Part shown: positions 1-9,034 of the stretch, piece by piece
Position numbering within the stretch: the first letter of the stretch is position 1
How the letters are laid out: the number at the start of each line of letters is the position of its first letter
From: Paenibacillus piscarius
Lineage (GTDB): Bacteria > Bacillota > Bacilli > Paenibacillales > Paenibacillaceae
Reading direction: 5' to 3'
NCBI RefSeq assembly: GCF_022234545.1
Contig: NZ_JAIEUI010000009.1
Span: 186,001 to 250,000, forward strand
Length of the DNA: 64,000 bases
Program-made: the position numbers and the translations under genes
The notes under the pieces: model-generated
What the model was told of the DNA's origin: nothing
The model's input: the letters and a program-made list of their open reading frames with translations, nothing else
Databases searched by the model: none

Positions 1-968
1 TAATGGTGCGGAATGATGATGTTATCAGCTTCAACTGGCGTCAGGGCACGCCTAATGCCGCGCTTGGCACCGACTACTTCTCCATCCGCTGGACCGGCCA
101 GATTAAGCCTGCGTATAGCGAGACTTACCAGTTCTACACCACTTCGGATGACGGCATCCGCTTATGGGTGAACGGTACAGCGGTCATTGACAGCTGGGTG
201 AAGCAGAGCGGGACTGCACGCACAGGCAGCATCGCCCTTAGCGCCGGACAATTATACGATATTAAGGTAGAGTATTACGAGAACGCAGGCGATGCCAATG
301 TCCATCTGATGTGGCAGAGCCCCAGCCAGGCGAAGGGGACGGTTCCGGCCAGCGCGCTGTTCTCGCTTCCCGTGAACGATGCACCAGCGGTAACTCCAAC
401 GCCAACAGCCACACCAACGCCGGCAGCCGCACCAACACCTGCGCCGACACCAGCATCAACACCAGTATCTGCACCAACGCCGACAGCTGCACCTGTTCCA
501 TCACCGGTGAATCCTCCGGCGGAGGCTCCGGCAGCCAATGGGCTGTACGCGGAATACTTCAATAATATGACGCTCACAGGTGCTCCCGCTGTGGTGCGCA
601 CCGATGCCGTAATTGAATTCAACTGGCGGCAAGGTTCGCCGGATGCCGCGATCGGCATAGATTACTTCTCTGTACGGTGGAGCGGCAAGCTGAAGCCGCT
701 GTATACCGAGACCTACCAGTTCTATACCCACTCCGATGACGGTGTCCGCGTGCGGATCAACGGCGAGCTGGTTATCGACAGCTGGGTGAAGCAGAGCGGC
801 ACCGAGCGCATGGGCAGCATCAGCCTGAATGCAGGTGAGCTGTATGATATTCAGGTAGAATATTACGAGAATCAGGGAGATGCCAAGGCGCGGCTGATGT
901 GGGAGAGCCCCAGCCAGGCCAAAGGAACAGTTCCGGCCAGCGCGTTGTTCCTCCCATCCGCTTCGTAG
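1..968 (+). CDS. PA14-domain secreted protein, C-terminal part (5' truncated by window edge)
   Basis: This is the 3' part of a reading frame that enters from the left edge. It contains two PA14 (protective-antigen-like, beta-barrel carbohydrate-binding) domains, at about residues 1-120 and 180-320 of the visible part. They are joined by a Pro/Thr/Ala linker of repeated PTP/APTP units typical of extracellular modular enzymes. The first PA14 copy begins in mid-domain: the second copy has a leading NGLYAEYFNN segment that the first lacks, so the true start lies upstream. Both copies carry SDDG..V.ING-type motifs and end in KGTVPASALF. A closely similar PA14 domain ends the next gene, so a catalytic domain probably precedes this piece outside the window; which one cannot be seen. 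Confidence 0.85.
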   Translation, partial: MVRNDDVISFNWRQGTPNAALGTDYFSIRWTGQIKPAYSETYQFYTTSDDGIRLWVNGTAVIDSWVKQSGTARTGSIALSAGQLYDIKVEYYENAGDANVHLMWQSPSQAKGTVPASALFSLPVNDAPAVTPTPTATPTPAAAPTPAPTPASTPVSAPTPTAAPVPSPVNPPAEAPAANGLYAEYFNNMTLTGAPAVVRTDAVIEFNWRQGSPDAAIGIDYFSVRWSGKLKPLYTETYQFYTHSDDGVRVRINGELVIDSWVKQSGTERMGSISLNAGELYDIQVEYYENQGDAKARLMWESPSQAKGTVPASALFLPSAS

Positions 969-1057
969 CCCTCCCAAGGTCCGCAGCTGTATTCATGCAT
1001 GGCGCTGATACTGGTTAAGACGTTACAATTCTATATCCTGATAAGCCTGCTCTACCG

Positions 1058-1077
1058 GCCCTGCTGCTCAGCAGGGC
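1058..1077. terminator. short GC-rich hairpin after the PA14 gene
   Basis: Nine-base inverted repeat GCCCTGCTG / CAGCAGGGC with almost no loop, between the PA14 gene and the mannanase gene. No T-run follows, so it may be a weak terminator or an mRNA 3'-end stabiliser. Confidence 0.3.
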
Positions 1078-1155
1078 TACTGAGCTATAGACGCTGTGCA
1101 GGCGTCTGGCTCTCCTGACGCACAGGAAGCACCAGGCTGGAGAAAGGAGATACCA

Positions 1156-2676
1156 TTGAACACTTACCGTAAGTACAGGCTGTATACAACCTTTTTCCCA
1201 CTTATCCTTATCTTCTCACTGATCCCATGGGGGAGCGGAACTCAGGTTCCTGCCGCCGCCAAGGTGACTGCTCCTGCTGTCCCCGCATCAATCAAGCCGA
1301 TTAATCCCTCTGCCTCCAGGGAGGCAGTTGCCCTGTTAAGCTATCTCCGCGATCTCAGCGGCAAGGGCATGATCTCCGGCCAGCACGACTATCTGGAGAG
1401 CCCCGATGAATTCAACAACAAGCTCAAGAATACAAGCGGTCATCACGCCGTTCTGCATGGTTACGAGCTGGGTGCCATTGGCAACCAGTCCAAGGAGACT
1501 ATCGCCAGGCAACGCCAGGCTGTGGTAGACAGCGCCATAAGATGGCATGAGGGCGGGGGGATCGTGGCCATGACCTTCCATCAGAATCTGCCGGGAACCG
1601 CACCGGTATGGACCAATGTGCATATGTCCCTCAGCCAGGAGAAATTCAATGCCTATGTTACCCCCGGCACTCCGCAGTATAAGGCACTGGTTGCCGAGCT
1701 GGATGAGGTGGCGGTGTATCTGGGCGAGCTGCGGGATGCCGGAGTCCCTGTTCTGTGGCGGCCTTACCATGAGATGAACGGGGGCTGGTTCTGGTGGGGG
1801 CAGAAGGATAACTTCGTCAAGCTCTGGGACCTGGTCTATGACCGTATGGTGAATAAGCATAAGCTGAACAATCTGCTGTGGGTATGGAATCCGAATGCGC
1901 CCAATAAGTCGTCGGGGCCTTACGCCGCCTATTTTCCCGGAACCGCGAAGGTTGATGTGCTGGCTGCCGATATCTATAACAATGATTACAAGCAATCCTA
2001 CTATGACAGTCTCCTGAAGCTTGCCGACGGCAAACCGATAGGCATTGGGGAGAGCGGAGAGCTTCCAGACCCTGTCATGTTGTCTCAAAAACAAAGTAAA
2101 TGGGTATATACGATGACATGGGGGAAGATGCTGGTAGAGAATAACAATCCGCTGAAGATCCAGAGCTTCATGAATGATAAATATACGGTATCCCGCGAGG
2201 ATTACAAGCGCACCATGAACGCCAGAATGCAGACGGCGGCTGTAGTCTCCCGCAGCGTGCTGAAAGGCCAGTACTTCGGCAATGCCACTCTGTCGGGCAC
2301 ACCGCTGCTTACCCGTAACGACAGTAAGATTCAATTCAACTGGCACGGAGATTCACCGGCGGCAGGCATTCCCAAGGATTCCTTCTCTGTCCGCTGGACC
2401 GGCAGCATCAAGCCGCTCTACAGCGAGAAGTATACGTTCACCGCGTCCTCCGATGACGGCATCCGCGTATGGGTGGGCGGCAAGCTGATTATTGATAACT
2501 GGAAGAATCAGAGCAGCGCCGGCAAGGAAGGCAGCATCACACTCTCAGCGAACACCCCTTATACGATTAAGGTCGAGTATTATGAGAACCGCGGGGATGC
2601 GAGCGTCAGCCTGATGTGGAGAAGCCAGAGCCAGAAGCAGATGATTGTTCCCCAGAGTGCGCTTACGCTGCCTTAA
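1156..2676 (+). CDS. Secreted beta-mannanase, GH26 with C-terminal PA14 domain
   Basis: Predicted endo-1,4-beta-mannosidase (GH26) that would cleave beta-mannan outside the cell. I start it at the TTG at 1156 because AAAGGAGA (1143-1150) sits five bases upstream; an in-frame ATG 60 bases earlier has no such site. The N-terminus (LNTYRKYRLYTTFF...) is a typical signal peptide. The GH26 domain spans about residues 50-360. The acid/base Glu is in the WRPYHEMNGGWFWWG region (about E206) and the nucleophile in IGIGESGE (about E299), both GH26 hallmarks. Residues 375-506 are a PA14 domain very like those in the preceding gene. It lies 73 bp upstream of another secreted glycosidase on the same strand. 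Confidence 0.9.
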   Translation: MNTYRKYRLYTTFFPLILIFSLIPWGSGTQVPAAAKVTAPAVPASIKPINPSASREAVALLSYLRDLSGKGMISGQHDYLESPDEFNNKLKNTSGHHAVLHGYELGAIGNQSKETIARQRQAVVDSAIRWHEGGGIVAMTFHQNLPGTAPVWTNVHMSLSQEKFNAYVTPGTPQYKALVAELDEVAVYLGELRDAGVPVLWRPYHEMNGGWFWWGQKDNFVKLWDLVYDRMVNKHKLNNLLWVWNPNAPNKSSGPYAAYFPGTAKVDVLAADIYNNDYKQSYYDSLLKLADGKPIGIGESGELPDPVMLSQKQSKWVYTMTWGKMLVENNNPLKIQSFMNDKYTVSREDYKRTMNARMQTAAVVSRSVLKGQYFGNATLSGTPLLTRNDSKIQFNWHGDSPAAGIPKDSFSVRWTGSIKPLYSEKYTFTASSDDGIRVWVGGKLIIDNWKNQSSAGKEGSITLSANTPYTIKVEYYENRGDASVSLMWRSQSQKQMIVPQSALTLP

Positions 2677-2748
2677 GGGAAGATTGGTCAAGGCGTTACG
2701 TAGACCCGGCACAATACAGACACCCCGGAAGAAAGCGAGGACAAGGGA

Positions 2749-5433
2749 ATGAGGACCAGACGCAAGAAGAAGCCAAGGCAACAACTTCATCTATTACTAA
2801 AATTCGCAGCACTCATCATTCTTATTCTGTTGTCCGTCTCTGTCTTCGGCAAGGATGGGACGAAGAACGGCGGGACTGAGGTCGACCTGTCCGGATTATC
2901 GGCGGCCAAGGATGCCGGGCCGGAAATGCCGGAGAGCACGGTCATCTGGAAGCTGGGCCGCCATGACGGCTCGGCTGCAGAGTTCAGAGCGGCAGGGTCA
3001 AGCGGGGTGAAGGAGGCGCTTAGCATGACTTCATCCGCCGCGAAGTCAGGAGAACTTAAGACACTGCCTTCAGGTCTGCACGGGGAGACGAATCCCGAGC
3101 TGCGGATTCAGTATGAGCTGGATGAGATTCCGGCGAATGGGGTCTTATTCCGCGTAAGCATCCTGGATGCCTACAAGTCCGTTCCCCAGATGAGCGTGTT
3201 CTCGAACCGGCAGCTTTCCGGTATTATCCAGATTGCCGGCATCGCCGGAACGGGCAGCAAATATGACTTCCGCAAAACCTACGAGCTGTACATTCCCAAG
3301 GAGCAGCTTGTCAGCGGAGCCAATGAGCTGACCCTGCGAACCGCCCGGGGAATTTATTCGTCCGCCGCAGAGGATAAGTATAACTGGTTCACTTGGGATA
3401 ACCTCAGTCTGGAGGCGCTGAAATCCCCGATCAAGGAGCCGATTCACGGCAGCTATACGCTGACCGGTACGGTGGTGAACAACAAGCAGTTCTATTTTGA
3501 CGAGGGTGCCGTGACTCACTTGCCCTATATTATGAAATGGCTCGGTGTAGCTTACAGCGGCAATATTATGCGGGCCAGCTGTGCCAGTGATGTCGGGCGT
3601 TCCTGTGAGAAGATGGACGAATATTACAAGGTGCTGAAGGATTACAACATGCAGGCTGTGGCGCTCTATCTGCATACAGGCGATATTAAGCTCAAGCCGG
3701 ACGGAACGCTGCCGGATGACGCCGAGAAGAAGCTGACGGATTATTTCCGTAAATACAGCCCGTACTTCCAGTACTATGAGGTGGACAATGAGCCGGGGCT
3801 GTTCAACCGTTCCAAGGCGGTTAACTTAGCGATTGCGAACTGGCTGAATAGTAAAGGTAAGACGATGGCTCCGCATCTGCAGACCGTTGCGCCCGGATGG
3901 GCGTACTGGCCGGGGTACAGCGAGGATTCCTGCGGTAACCAGAAGGGAGCGGTCCGCCAGTGCGGGGACCCGGACGGCTGGGAGCGTGATCCGAAGCAGC
4001 GTGATGAGCTGGAGGCGGTGACGGATCTGACCAACGGGCATTCCTATGGTGACTCGTACATTTTCAGCCAGGGGGGGAGCTTCACTGAGAACCTGAAGAC
4101 CTTCGGGGGCTCGGTAGACGGACTGAGCAAAAGAATGCTTGCCACCGAATTCGGCACCTCTGACTCCCATGTAGATGCCTATCAGTACGGAGCTACAGAG
4201 CGGACCTCTGCGGTATTCGACCGGATTATGCGGGCGCATCTCGGATATGCCGATATGTTCGTGCAGCATGCCGCATTCTTCAAGAATTTCAGCCTGTTCA
4301 AATACGGCTTCAATCTGGAGGACCATGATCCGGCGACTACGGAGATCTACTATACCAAGGAAGGCGAGGATTCGCGCGTCAGCATTATGCGCCGGCTGGT
4401 GCTGGCCTATGCCACACACGGGGCTCCGCTAACCTACCAGATCACCAATAAGGACCAGCTGGCGGATAAGCTGGTTTATGTGCGGGCGGTAGATACGTCC
4501 ACGCTTGAGCCGCTGGCAGGCACCAAGGCTACCTCGAATAAGGTGCTGGTGAACTTTGTTAACTTTGAGCAGACGGAGCAGACTGTTACGGTCAAAGTGA
4601 CCATGCCGGAGCAGACGGTATATGAAGGCGAGAGGTTCGGACGCGGGGATACGTATGAAGAGGCCCGCCGGTACGTGAGCGGGCTGAAGGCCTCGCCCGA
4701 GCTGGAATTCACCGAAACACTGGCACCGGGAGAGGGCGTGCAGTATATTCTGTCGCCGTCTTCCAAGGTGGCAGACATAGCGCCGCAAGGCCTTAAGGCC
4801 GCGGCGGTCAAAGGGCTGTCGATGCACCTGAACTGGCTGGAGGCCCCCGGAGCAAGCTATGAAGTGCTCCGGGCCGACAGCCCGGACGGGGAACTGAAGG
4901 TCATTGCCGGAGATGTGAAACAGACGGAATTCACCGACAGCAAGCTTCAGGAAGGCAAGCTCTATACTTACGCTGTAAGGGTTACAGGCTCTAAGCTCAT
5001 GTCGGAGAAAACCCAGATTACAGCAACCGGACTCGTTCCGCTGGACCGCTCCGTATGGAAGGTAACCTCAAGTGTGAGCAAGGAAGCCTCGAATCCGGCA
5101 AGCGCCATTGACGGAGACCGGCGCACACGCTGGGATACGGTCAAGCACCAGGCTTCAGGCGAATACTACCAGATTGATCTGGGCGAGCAGCATACAATAG
5201 AAGCAATAGATCTGGATTATTCGTTATCCCCTTATGACTATCCGCGCGGCTATCAGGTCCAGGTATCGGACGATGGCAAGAGCTGGAGGCAGGTGGCATC
5301 CGGCAAAGGGCAGCTGGAAAGGACCAAAATTACCTTTTCCCAGGTGAAAACCCGGCATATCCGCATTGTCCAGACCGGTGCGGGAGGCAACTACTGGTCG
5401 ATCCAGGAGCTGCAGGTGTATTCAAGAGAGTGA
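2749..5433 (+). CDS. Secreted or membrane-anchored clan GH-A glycosidase-like protein with C-terminal F5/8-type (discoidin) domain
   Basis: An 894-residue modular protein. A basic N-terminus and one hydrophobic stretch (about residues 14-35) act as signal peptide or anchor. Residues 100-225 look like a jelly-roll carbohydrate-binding or lyase-accessory module. Residues 235-560 resemble a clan-A TIM-barrel glycosidase: YYEVDNEPG supplies a likely acid/base (E348) and LATEFGTSDSH a likely nucleophile (E467). A short beta domain, a fibronectin-III-like segment (about 685-765) and a C-terminal discoidin/CBM32-like domain (about 770-893, ending SIQELQVYSRE) follow. I cannot assign a numbered GH family or a substrate. 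The gene follows the mannanase and probably shares its role in plant polysaccharide breakdown. Confidence 0.75.
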   Translation: MRTRRKKKPRQQLHLLLKFAALIILILLSVSVFGKDGTKNGGTEVDLSGLSAAKDAGPEMPESTVIWKLGRHDGSAAEFRAAGSSGVKEALSMTSSAAKSGELKTLPSGLHGETNPELRIQYELDEIPANGVLFRVSILDAYKSVPQMSVFSNRQLSGIIQIAGIAGTGSKYDFRKTYELYIPKEQLVSGANELTLRTARGIYSSAAEDKYNWFTWDNLSLEALKSPIKEPIHGSYTLTGTVVNNKQFYFDEGAVTHLPYIMKWLGVAYSGNIMRASCASDVGRSCEKMDEYYKVLKDYNMQAVALYLHTGDIKLKPDGTLPDDAEKKLTDYFRKYSPYFQYYEVDNEPGLFNRSKAVNLAIANWLNSKGKTMAPHLQTVAPGWAYWPGYSEDSCGNQKGAVRQCGDPDGWERDPKQRDELEAVTDLTNGHSYGDSYIFSQGGSFTENLKTFGGSVDGLSKRMLATEFGTSDSHVDAYQYGATERTSAVFDRIMRAHLGYADMFVQHAAFFKNFSLFKYGFNLEDHDPATTEIYYTKEGEDSRVSIMRRLVLAYATHGAPLTYQITNKDQLADKLVYVRAVDTSTLEPLAGTKATSNKVLVNFVNFEQTEQTVTVKVTMPEQTVYEGERFGRGDTYEEARRYVSGLKASPELEFTETLAPGEGVQYILSPSSKVADIAPQGLKAAAVKGLSMHLNWLEAPGASYEVLRADSPDGELKVIAGDVKQTEFTDSKLQEGKLYTYAVRVTGSKLMSEKTQITATGLVPLDRSVWKVTSSVSKEASNPASAIDGDRRTRWDTVKHQASGEYYQIDLGEQHTIEAIDLDYSLSPYDYPRGYQVQVSDDGKSWRQVASGKGQLERTKITFSQVKTRHIRIVQTGAGGNYWSIQELQVYSRE

Positions 5434-5448
5434 AGCAAGGCATAATAA

Positions 5449-5483
5449 CCTCCGTGGTTTTCAGAGCCCACCGGGGTTTTTTT
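5449..5483 (+). terminator. Rho-independent terminator
   Basis: CCTCCGTGG and CCACCGGGG form a stem with one mismatch, followed by TTTTTTT. It closes the glycosidase group before the antiporter gene. Confidence 0.8.
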
Positions 5484-5565
5484 CTGTCCCGTCAATCATA
5501 AACTTACTATAAATATAAGGGGCTTAGGCAGATACCCGGCTCCGGGGAAAGGTGTGAACCGGTTC

Positions 5566-7044
5566 ATGACTCATCTTGCAGATCAAATTATTCTGCTGCT
5601 GGCGGCTTTGCTGCTGATCTCCGTGTTTTCCACCAAATTCTCCACCCGTTTTGGAATGCCCGCACTGGTTCTGTTTATTGCCGCCGGAATGGTGCTGAGC
5701 CACTTCATTTACTTCAATAATGTGGCTTTGACCCAGCTTGCCGGGATTTTTGCACTGGTGGTGATTCTGTTTGAGGGCGGCATGCAGACGAGCATGAAAG
5801 ACATCCGTCCGGTCATGAAGCCCGCATTGTCACTGGCTACGCTGGGCGTGCTGGTAACTACAGCTGTCATCGGAGTGTTTGCCAAGTTCATATTAGGCGT
5901 GCCATGGGCCGAGAGCTTCCTGATCGGGGCGATTGTCGGCTCAACGGATGCGGCGGCGGTATTCTCTGTGCTTGGCGGCAAGAATATTGATAAACGGCTG
6001 ACCTCGACGCTGGAAGCGGAATCGGGCAGCAATGATCCGATGGCTGTATTCCTTACCGTCTCTCTGATCGAATGGGTGCAGCACCCGGATACGGCGGTAT
6101 GGAGTCTGGTGCTGTCCTTCTTCTGGGAGATGGGGGTGGGCCTGCTGATCGGGATTGGGGTCGGCAAGCTGGCCGTCTATCTGATCAACCGCATTAATCT
6201 GGATTCAACCGGACTGTATCCGGTACTGGCGATCGGCTTTGCCATTCTGACCTACGGGGCTTCGGCGATGATCCACAGCAGCGGTCTGCTGGCTGTCTAC
6301 GTCATGGGGCTCGTGCTGGGGAATTCCGAGCTGATGTATCACCGCACGATTATGAATTTCAATCACGGCTTCGCCTGGATGATGCAGATTGCCATGTTCA
6401 TTCTGCTTGGTCTGCTTGTCTTCCCCCAGGAGCTGGCGGCTGTTGCCTGGCAGGGACTGCTGCTGTCTGTCATTCTGATGGTTGTGGCAAGGCCGGCCGG
6501 AGTATTCCTCAGCCTGCTGTTTACCCGGTTCTCCCTGCGTGAAAAGACACTGATCTCCTGGGCCGGACTTCGCGGGGCCATCCCCATTGTGCTTGCGACC
6601 TATCCGCTGCTGGCCGGACTGCCGCACGGCAGGCTGTTCTTCAATGTGGTCTTCTTCGTCGTCCTGACCTCGGCGGTTATTCAGGGGACGACTATTTCGC
6701 CGCTGGCTTTGCGTCTAAGGCTGGTAGGACAGGAGCCCCAGTCCCAGCCGTCGCTGATGGAGCTGGTGGCGCTGGGCAAGACGGATTCGGAATTCAATCA
6801 TATCGGGATTGAACAGCATATGCCGATCGCCGGAAGACAGATCGCGGAGATCGGCCTGCCGGAGGATATTCTGTTCACAGCCATTATACGCAACAAGAGC
6901 ATCGTCACACCGCATGGCAGCACGGTCATTGAACCGGGGGATACAGTCTATGTGCTTAGTCCCAAGAGCAAGCGGGAGGAGATGCGGGATATCTTCCGCA
7001 GCGGTAAAGGGAGGGCGGCGGAGACGAATATCAGTTCGGTCTAG
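5566..7044 (+). CDS. Potassium/proton antiporter, CPA1 (NhaP2/CvrA-like) with TrkA-C domain
   Basis: Integral membrane cation/proton antiporter. About 12 hydrophobic segments cover residues 5-390, with the CPA-type motif region IVGSTDAAAVFSVL and LEAESGSNDPMAVF, whose paired acidic residues are the ion-binding hallmark. A soluble C-terminal part (about 400-480: IGIEQHMPIAGRQIAEIGLPED) matches a TrkA-C/RCK-C ligand-binding domain, as in K+/H+ antiporters regulated by nucleotides. A GTG at 5554 is also possible, but the ATG at 5566 has better spacing from the AAAGG upstream. It is monocistronic by spacing. The exact ion (K+ or Na+) is inferred from the TrkA-C domain only. Confidence 0.85.
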   Translation: MTHLADQIILLLAALLLISVFSTKFSTRFGMPALVLFIAAGMVLSHFIYFNNVALTQLAGIFALVVILFEGGMQTSMKDIRPVMKPALSLATLGVLVTTAVIGVFAKFILGVPWAESFLIGAIVGSTDAAAVFSVLGGKNIDKRLTSTLEAESGSNDPMAVFLTVSLIEWVQHPDTAVWSLVLSFFWEMGVGLLIGIGVGKLAVYLINRINLDSTGLYPVLAIGFAILTYGASAMIHSSGLLAVYVMGLVLGNSELMYHRTIMNFNHGFAWMMQIAMFILLGLLVFPQELAAVAWQGLLLSVILMVVARPAGVFLSLLFTRFSLREKTLISWAGLRGAIPIVLATYPLLAGLPHGRLFFNVVFFVVLTSAVIQGTTISPLALRLRLVGQEPQSQPSLMELVALGKTDSEFNHIGIEQHMPIAGRQIAEIGLPEDILFTAIIRNKSIVTPHGSTVIEPGDTVYVLSPKSKREEMRDIFRSGKGRAAETNISSV

Positions 7045-7188
7045 AGGGCAGTCTACTGAAGGTGTAAGCTTCTCTTCCAGAATGGGGGATAGTTGTCCAT
7101 CCTGGGTCATTTGCAGAATTGTGATGCAAATAACAGGAGAATCCATAACGGAATGCTAGAATCTGCAATAACACAGGACATCAAGGGA

Positions 7189-7217
7189 TTGCAAATGAGC
7201 AGAAAGTATGGTAAATT
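7189..7217 (+). promoter_or_regulatory. Probable sigma-A promoter of dps
   Basis: TTGCAA (-35, 7189-7194) and TAAATT (-10, 7212-7217) are separated by 17 bases, with a TG extension before the -10. The predicted start of transcription falls at or just before the palindrome at 7226-7244. Confidence 0.5.
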
Positions 7218-7225
7218 GTATATAG

Positions 7226-7244
7226 ATTTAGAACGAGTCTAAAT
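7226..7244. promoter_or_regulatory. PerR/Fur-type operator upstream of dps
   Basis: Perfect inverted repeat ATTTAGA-N5-TCTAAAT. The inner 15 bases (TTAGAACGAGTCTAA) match the 7-1-7 PerR-box layout at about 10 of 14 positions. It lies directly downstream of the predicted -10, where a bound repressor would block transcription. Dps genes are classic PerR targets in Bacillus; assignment to PerR rather than Fur is inference. Confidence 0.6.
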
Positions 7245-7283
7245 ACAATAACGCTACTATTCATATCCGGGAGGTTTTGTAGA

Positions 7284-7739
7284 ATGAGTACCCAAGTTAA
7301 TAGCCACACAGAACTGTATGCTGCCCTGAACCGCCAGACCGCCAACTGGACACTGCTTGGCGTGAAGCTGCACCACTATCACTGGTATGTCAGCGGTCCC
7401 CAATTCTTCACGCTGCATGAGAAATTTGAGGAGTTATATAATGAAGCTGCAGGTTACGTCGATGAGCTGGCTGAACGTCTGCTCGCCATTGGCGGCAAAC
7501 CGGCCTCCACAATGGCCCAGTACCTGGAACTGTCCGGACTGAAGGAAGCTGCCGGCGGAGAGAGTGCGAAGGAAATGGTAGCCCAGCTTGTGAAGGATTA
7601 TGCTGCCGTAGCCGAAGAGCTTAAGCAGGGCATCTCCCAAGCCGAGGAGCTTGGCGACCAGCCGACTGCCGACCTGCTGATCGGAATCCGTACCAGTGTT
7701 GAGAAAACGGCCTGGATGCTGAACGCTTACCTGGGTTAA
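7284..7739 (+). CDS. dps: Dps/ferritin-like DNA-protection and iron-storage protein
   Basis: A 151-residue protein, the normal length for Dps (12-mer miniferritin that oxidises Fe(II) with peroxide and shields DNA). The ferroxidase ligands appear with canonical spacing: H33, H45, D60 and E64, within HHYHWYVSGPQFFTLHEKFEEL and the following helix. The start is the ATG seven-plus bases after GGGAGG (7269-7274). The promoter carries a PerR-like palindrome, which fits peroxide control. A strong terminator follows directly. Confidence 0.93.
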   Translation: MSTQVNSHTELYAALNRQTANWTLLGVKLHHYHWYVSGPQFFTLHEKFEELYNEAAGYVDELAERLLAIGGKPASTMAQYLELSGLKEAAGGESAKEMVAQLVKDYAAVAEELKQGISQAEELGDQPTADLLIGIRTSVEKTAWMLNAYLG

Positions 7740-7748
7740 GACTATATG

Positions 7749-7786
7749 AAAGAGAGCGCCGCGTAGTGTACGCAGGCGCTCTCTTT
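7749..7786. terminator. Bidirectional terminator between dps and the AIM24 gene
   Basis: A 12-bp stem AAAGAGAGCGCC / GGCGCTCTCTTT with a 14-base loop. It sits between two convergent genes, so it can serve both. Confidence 0.85.
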
Positions 7787-7788
7787 GC

Positions 7789-8493
7789 TTATTTAATGAA
7801 TACACCTCCGAAGGGCAGGGCTTCGCGCAGAAAACGCTTAATAAGGCCGTCTTCATTATTGTCACGCTCGAAGCGTCTGCTCTGACGTCCGGCCTGGAAC
7901 AGAACGGGCCCGTGGCCGGTCATCTTCCAGTGATAGCTCATATGCTGGCTGGCGAGATGGTTGCCGTAGACCGTTAGCTCCAGCCGGGCATTCTCTGGAT
8001 AGGCGATCATGCTGCCGGCATCGACATAGAGCGGCTCGGAGGGATGCAGCTCTGCCTCACAGACGGTGCCCTCGGTCAATATGCCGATGCTGCCGCGGCC
8101 GGAGAATTTAACCTTGACGATGTCCCGGGTAATCAGCATATTCTTCATATTCAGCACCCGCGTCTGCATGGTCACTCCCTTGCTGTAGAAGAAGAGGTGA
8201 CGGAAATCGTAGAGCAGGTCGCTTTTGCCGTCCAGCTGCAGGGTCTTGACCCGGTAGCCGGGCGGCAAGGCAGCCGTGAACCGGCAGGGGCCGCTCATAT
8301 CCGAGCGGATCAGCTTCCGCTTGCGGTACATGCCCTTCACATCCATGAACCGGTCGGCCCGCCCCGAGGACGGCCCCTGGTACGCTATAATCTGCTGCGG
8401 GTGCAGTACATGGACCTCTTCCTGCTCCGCTACGTCGAACGTCACGGCTTGTCCGCTGCCGCTGTCGCCTTCATCCTGAATCTCAACGTTCAT
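7789..8493 (-). CDS. AIM24 family protein
   Basis: A 234-residue AIM24/TIM22-type beta-rich protein. Recognisable parts are RVLNMKNMLITRDIVKVKFSGRGSIG, the acidic TEGTVCEAELHPSEPLYVDAGSMIAY segment and the C-terminal GGVFIK ending typical of bacterial members. Biochemical function is not established for the family; bacterial members have been linked to envelope or stress roles. A strong site GGGGAGG precedes the start codon. It is 52 bp downstream of a coiled-coil membrane protein on the same strand, probably one operon. Confidence 0.8.
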   Translation of the reverse strand: MNVEIQDEGDSGSGQAVTFDVAEQEEVHVLHPQQIIAYQGPSSGRADRFMDVKGMYRKRKLIRSDMSGPCRFTAALPPGYRVKTLQLDGKSDLLYDFRHLFFYSKGVTMQTRVLNMKNMLITRDIVKVKFSGRGSIGILTEGTVCEAELHPSEPLYVDAGSMIAYPENARLELTVYGNHLASQHMSYHWKMTGHGPVLFQAGRQSRRFERDNNEDGLIKRFLREALPFGGVFIK

Positions 8494-8545
8494 GCTTCAG
8501 CCTCCCCTCATGCTGTGCAGGTGTCTTAACACTCCTGCCCGGTGA

Positions 8546-9034
8546 TTAACGCAGCCGGTCGCTTTTTCTGGAGCGTGCGCGCATCGTGAAGCGCAGCAGC
8601 CGGATCAGCACGAAGTATCCCAGAATCAGCGCCAGCCCGGAGAGGACCGTCACCTTGATCCGGTTCAGATAATTCTCTCTTGCGGCCCGGTCATTCTTCA
8701 GTTCATCGACGACCTGGCTGAGCTGACGGTTCTGCTCCTGCAGAGCAGCATTCTGGGACTGGTAGGTCTGCATCTGCTCCAGGCTCTGGCTCAGCTGGTC
8801 CTTGGTCTCGCCCAGCTCGTCCTTGGTCTGCTGAAGCTCCTCTGCGGTCTTCCGGTAGCTCTCCTGCAGCTTGCTGACCTCACCGGGAAGCTCGGAGAAG
8901 CTCTGGATTCCATTATAGATATCATTGAGATAATTGGCCTTGGCCTTAGGCGTACCTATTATATTAGACAGTGCAAGCAGCAGCAGGACGGAGCCCAGCA
9001 GCTTGGCTGTATTGCCTGTTAATTGTCTGTTCAC
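8546..9034 (-). CDS. Coiled-coil membrane protein of unknown function
   Basis: A 162-residue protein. An N-terminal signal-like hydrophobic segment (about 11-26) ending AKA-N is followed by a long Gln/Glu/Lys-rich coiled coil (about 50-118: QQTKDELGETKDQLSQSLEQ and onward), a single transmembrane helix (about 127-147: VTVLSGLALILGYFVLI) and a basic tail. I do not recognise a named family. The layout suggests an extracytoplasmic coiled coil held to the membrane by its C-terminus, and it is co-oriented with the AIM24 gene. Confidence 0.65.
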   Translation of the reverse strand: MNRQLTGNTAKLLGSVLLLLALSNIIGTPKAKANYLNDIYNGIQSFSELPGEVSKLQESYRKTAEELQQTKDELGETKDQLSQSLEQMQTYQSQNAALQEQNRQLSQVVDELKNDRAARENYLNRIKVTVLSGLALILGYFVLIRLLRFTMRARSRKSDRLR

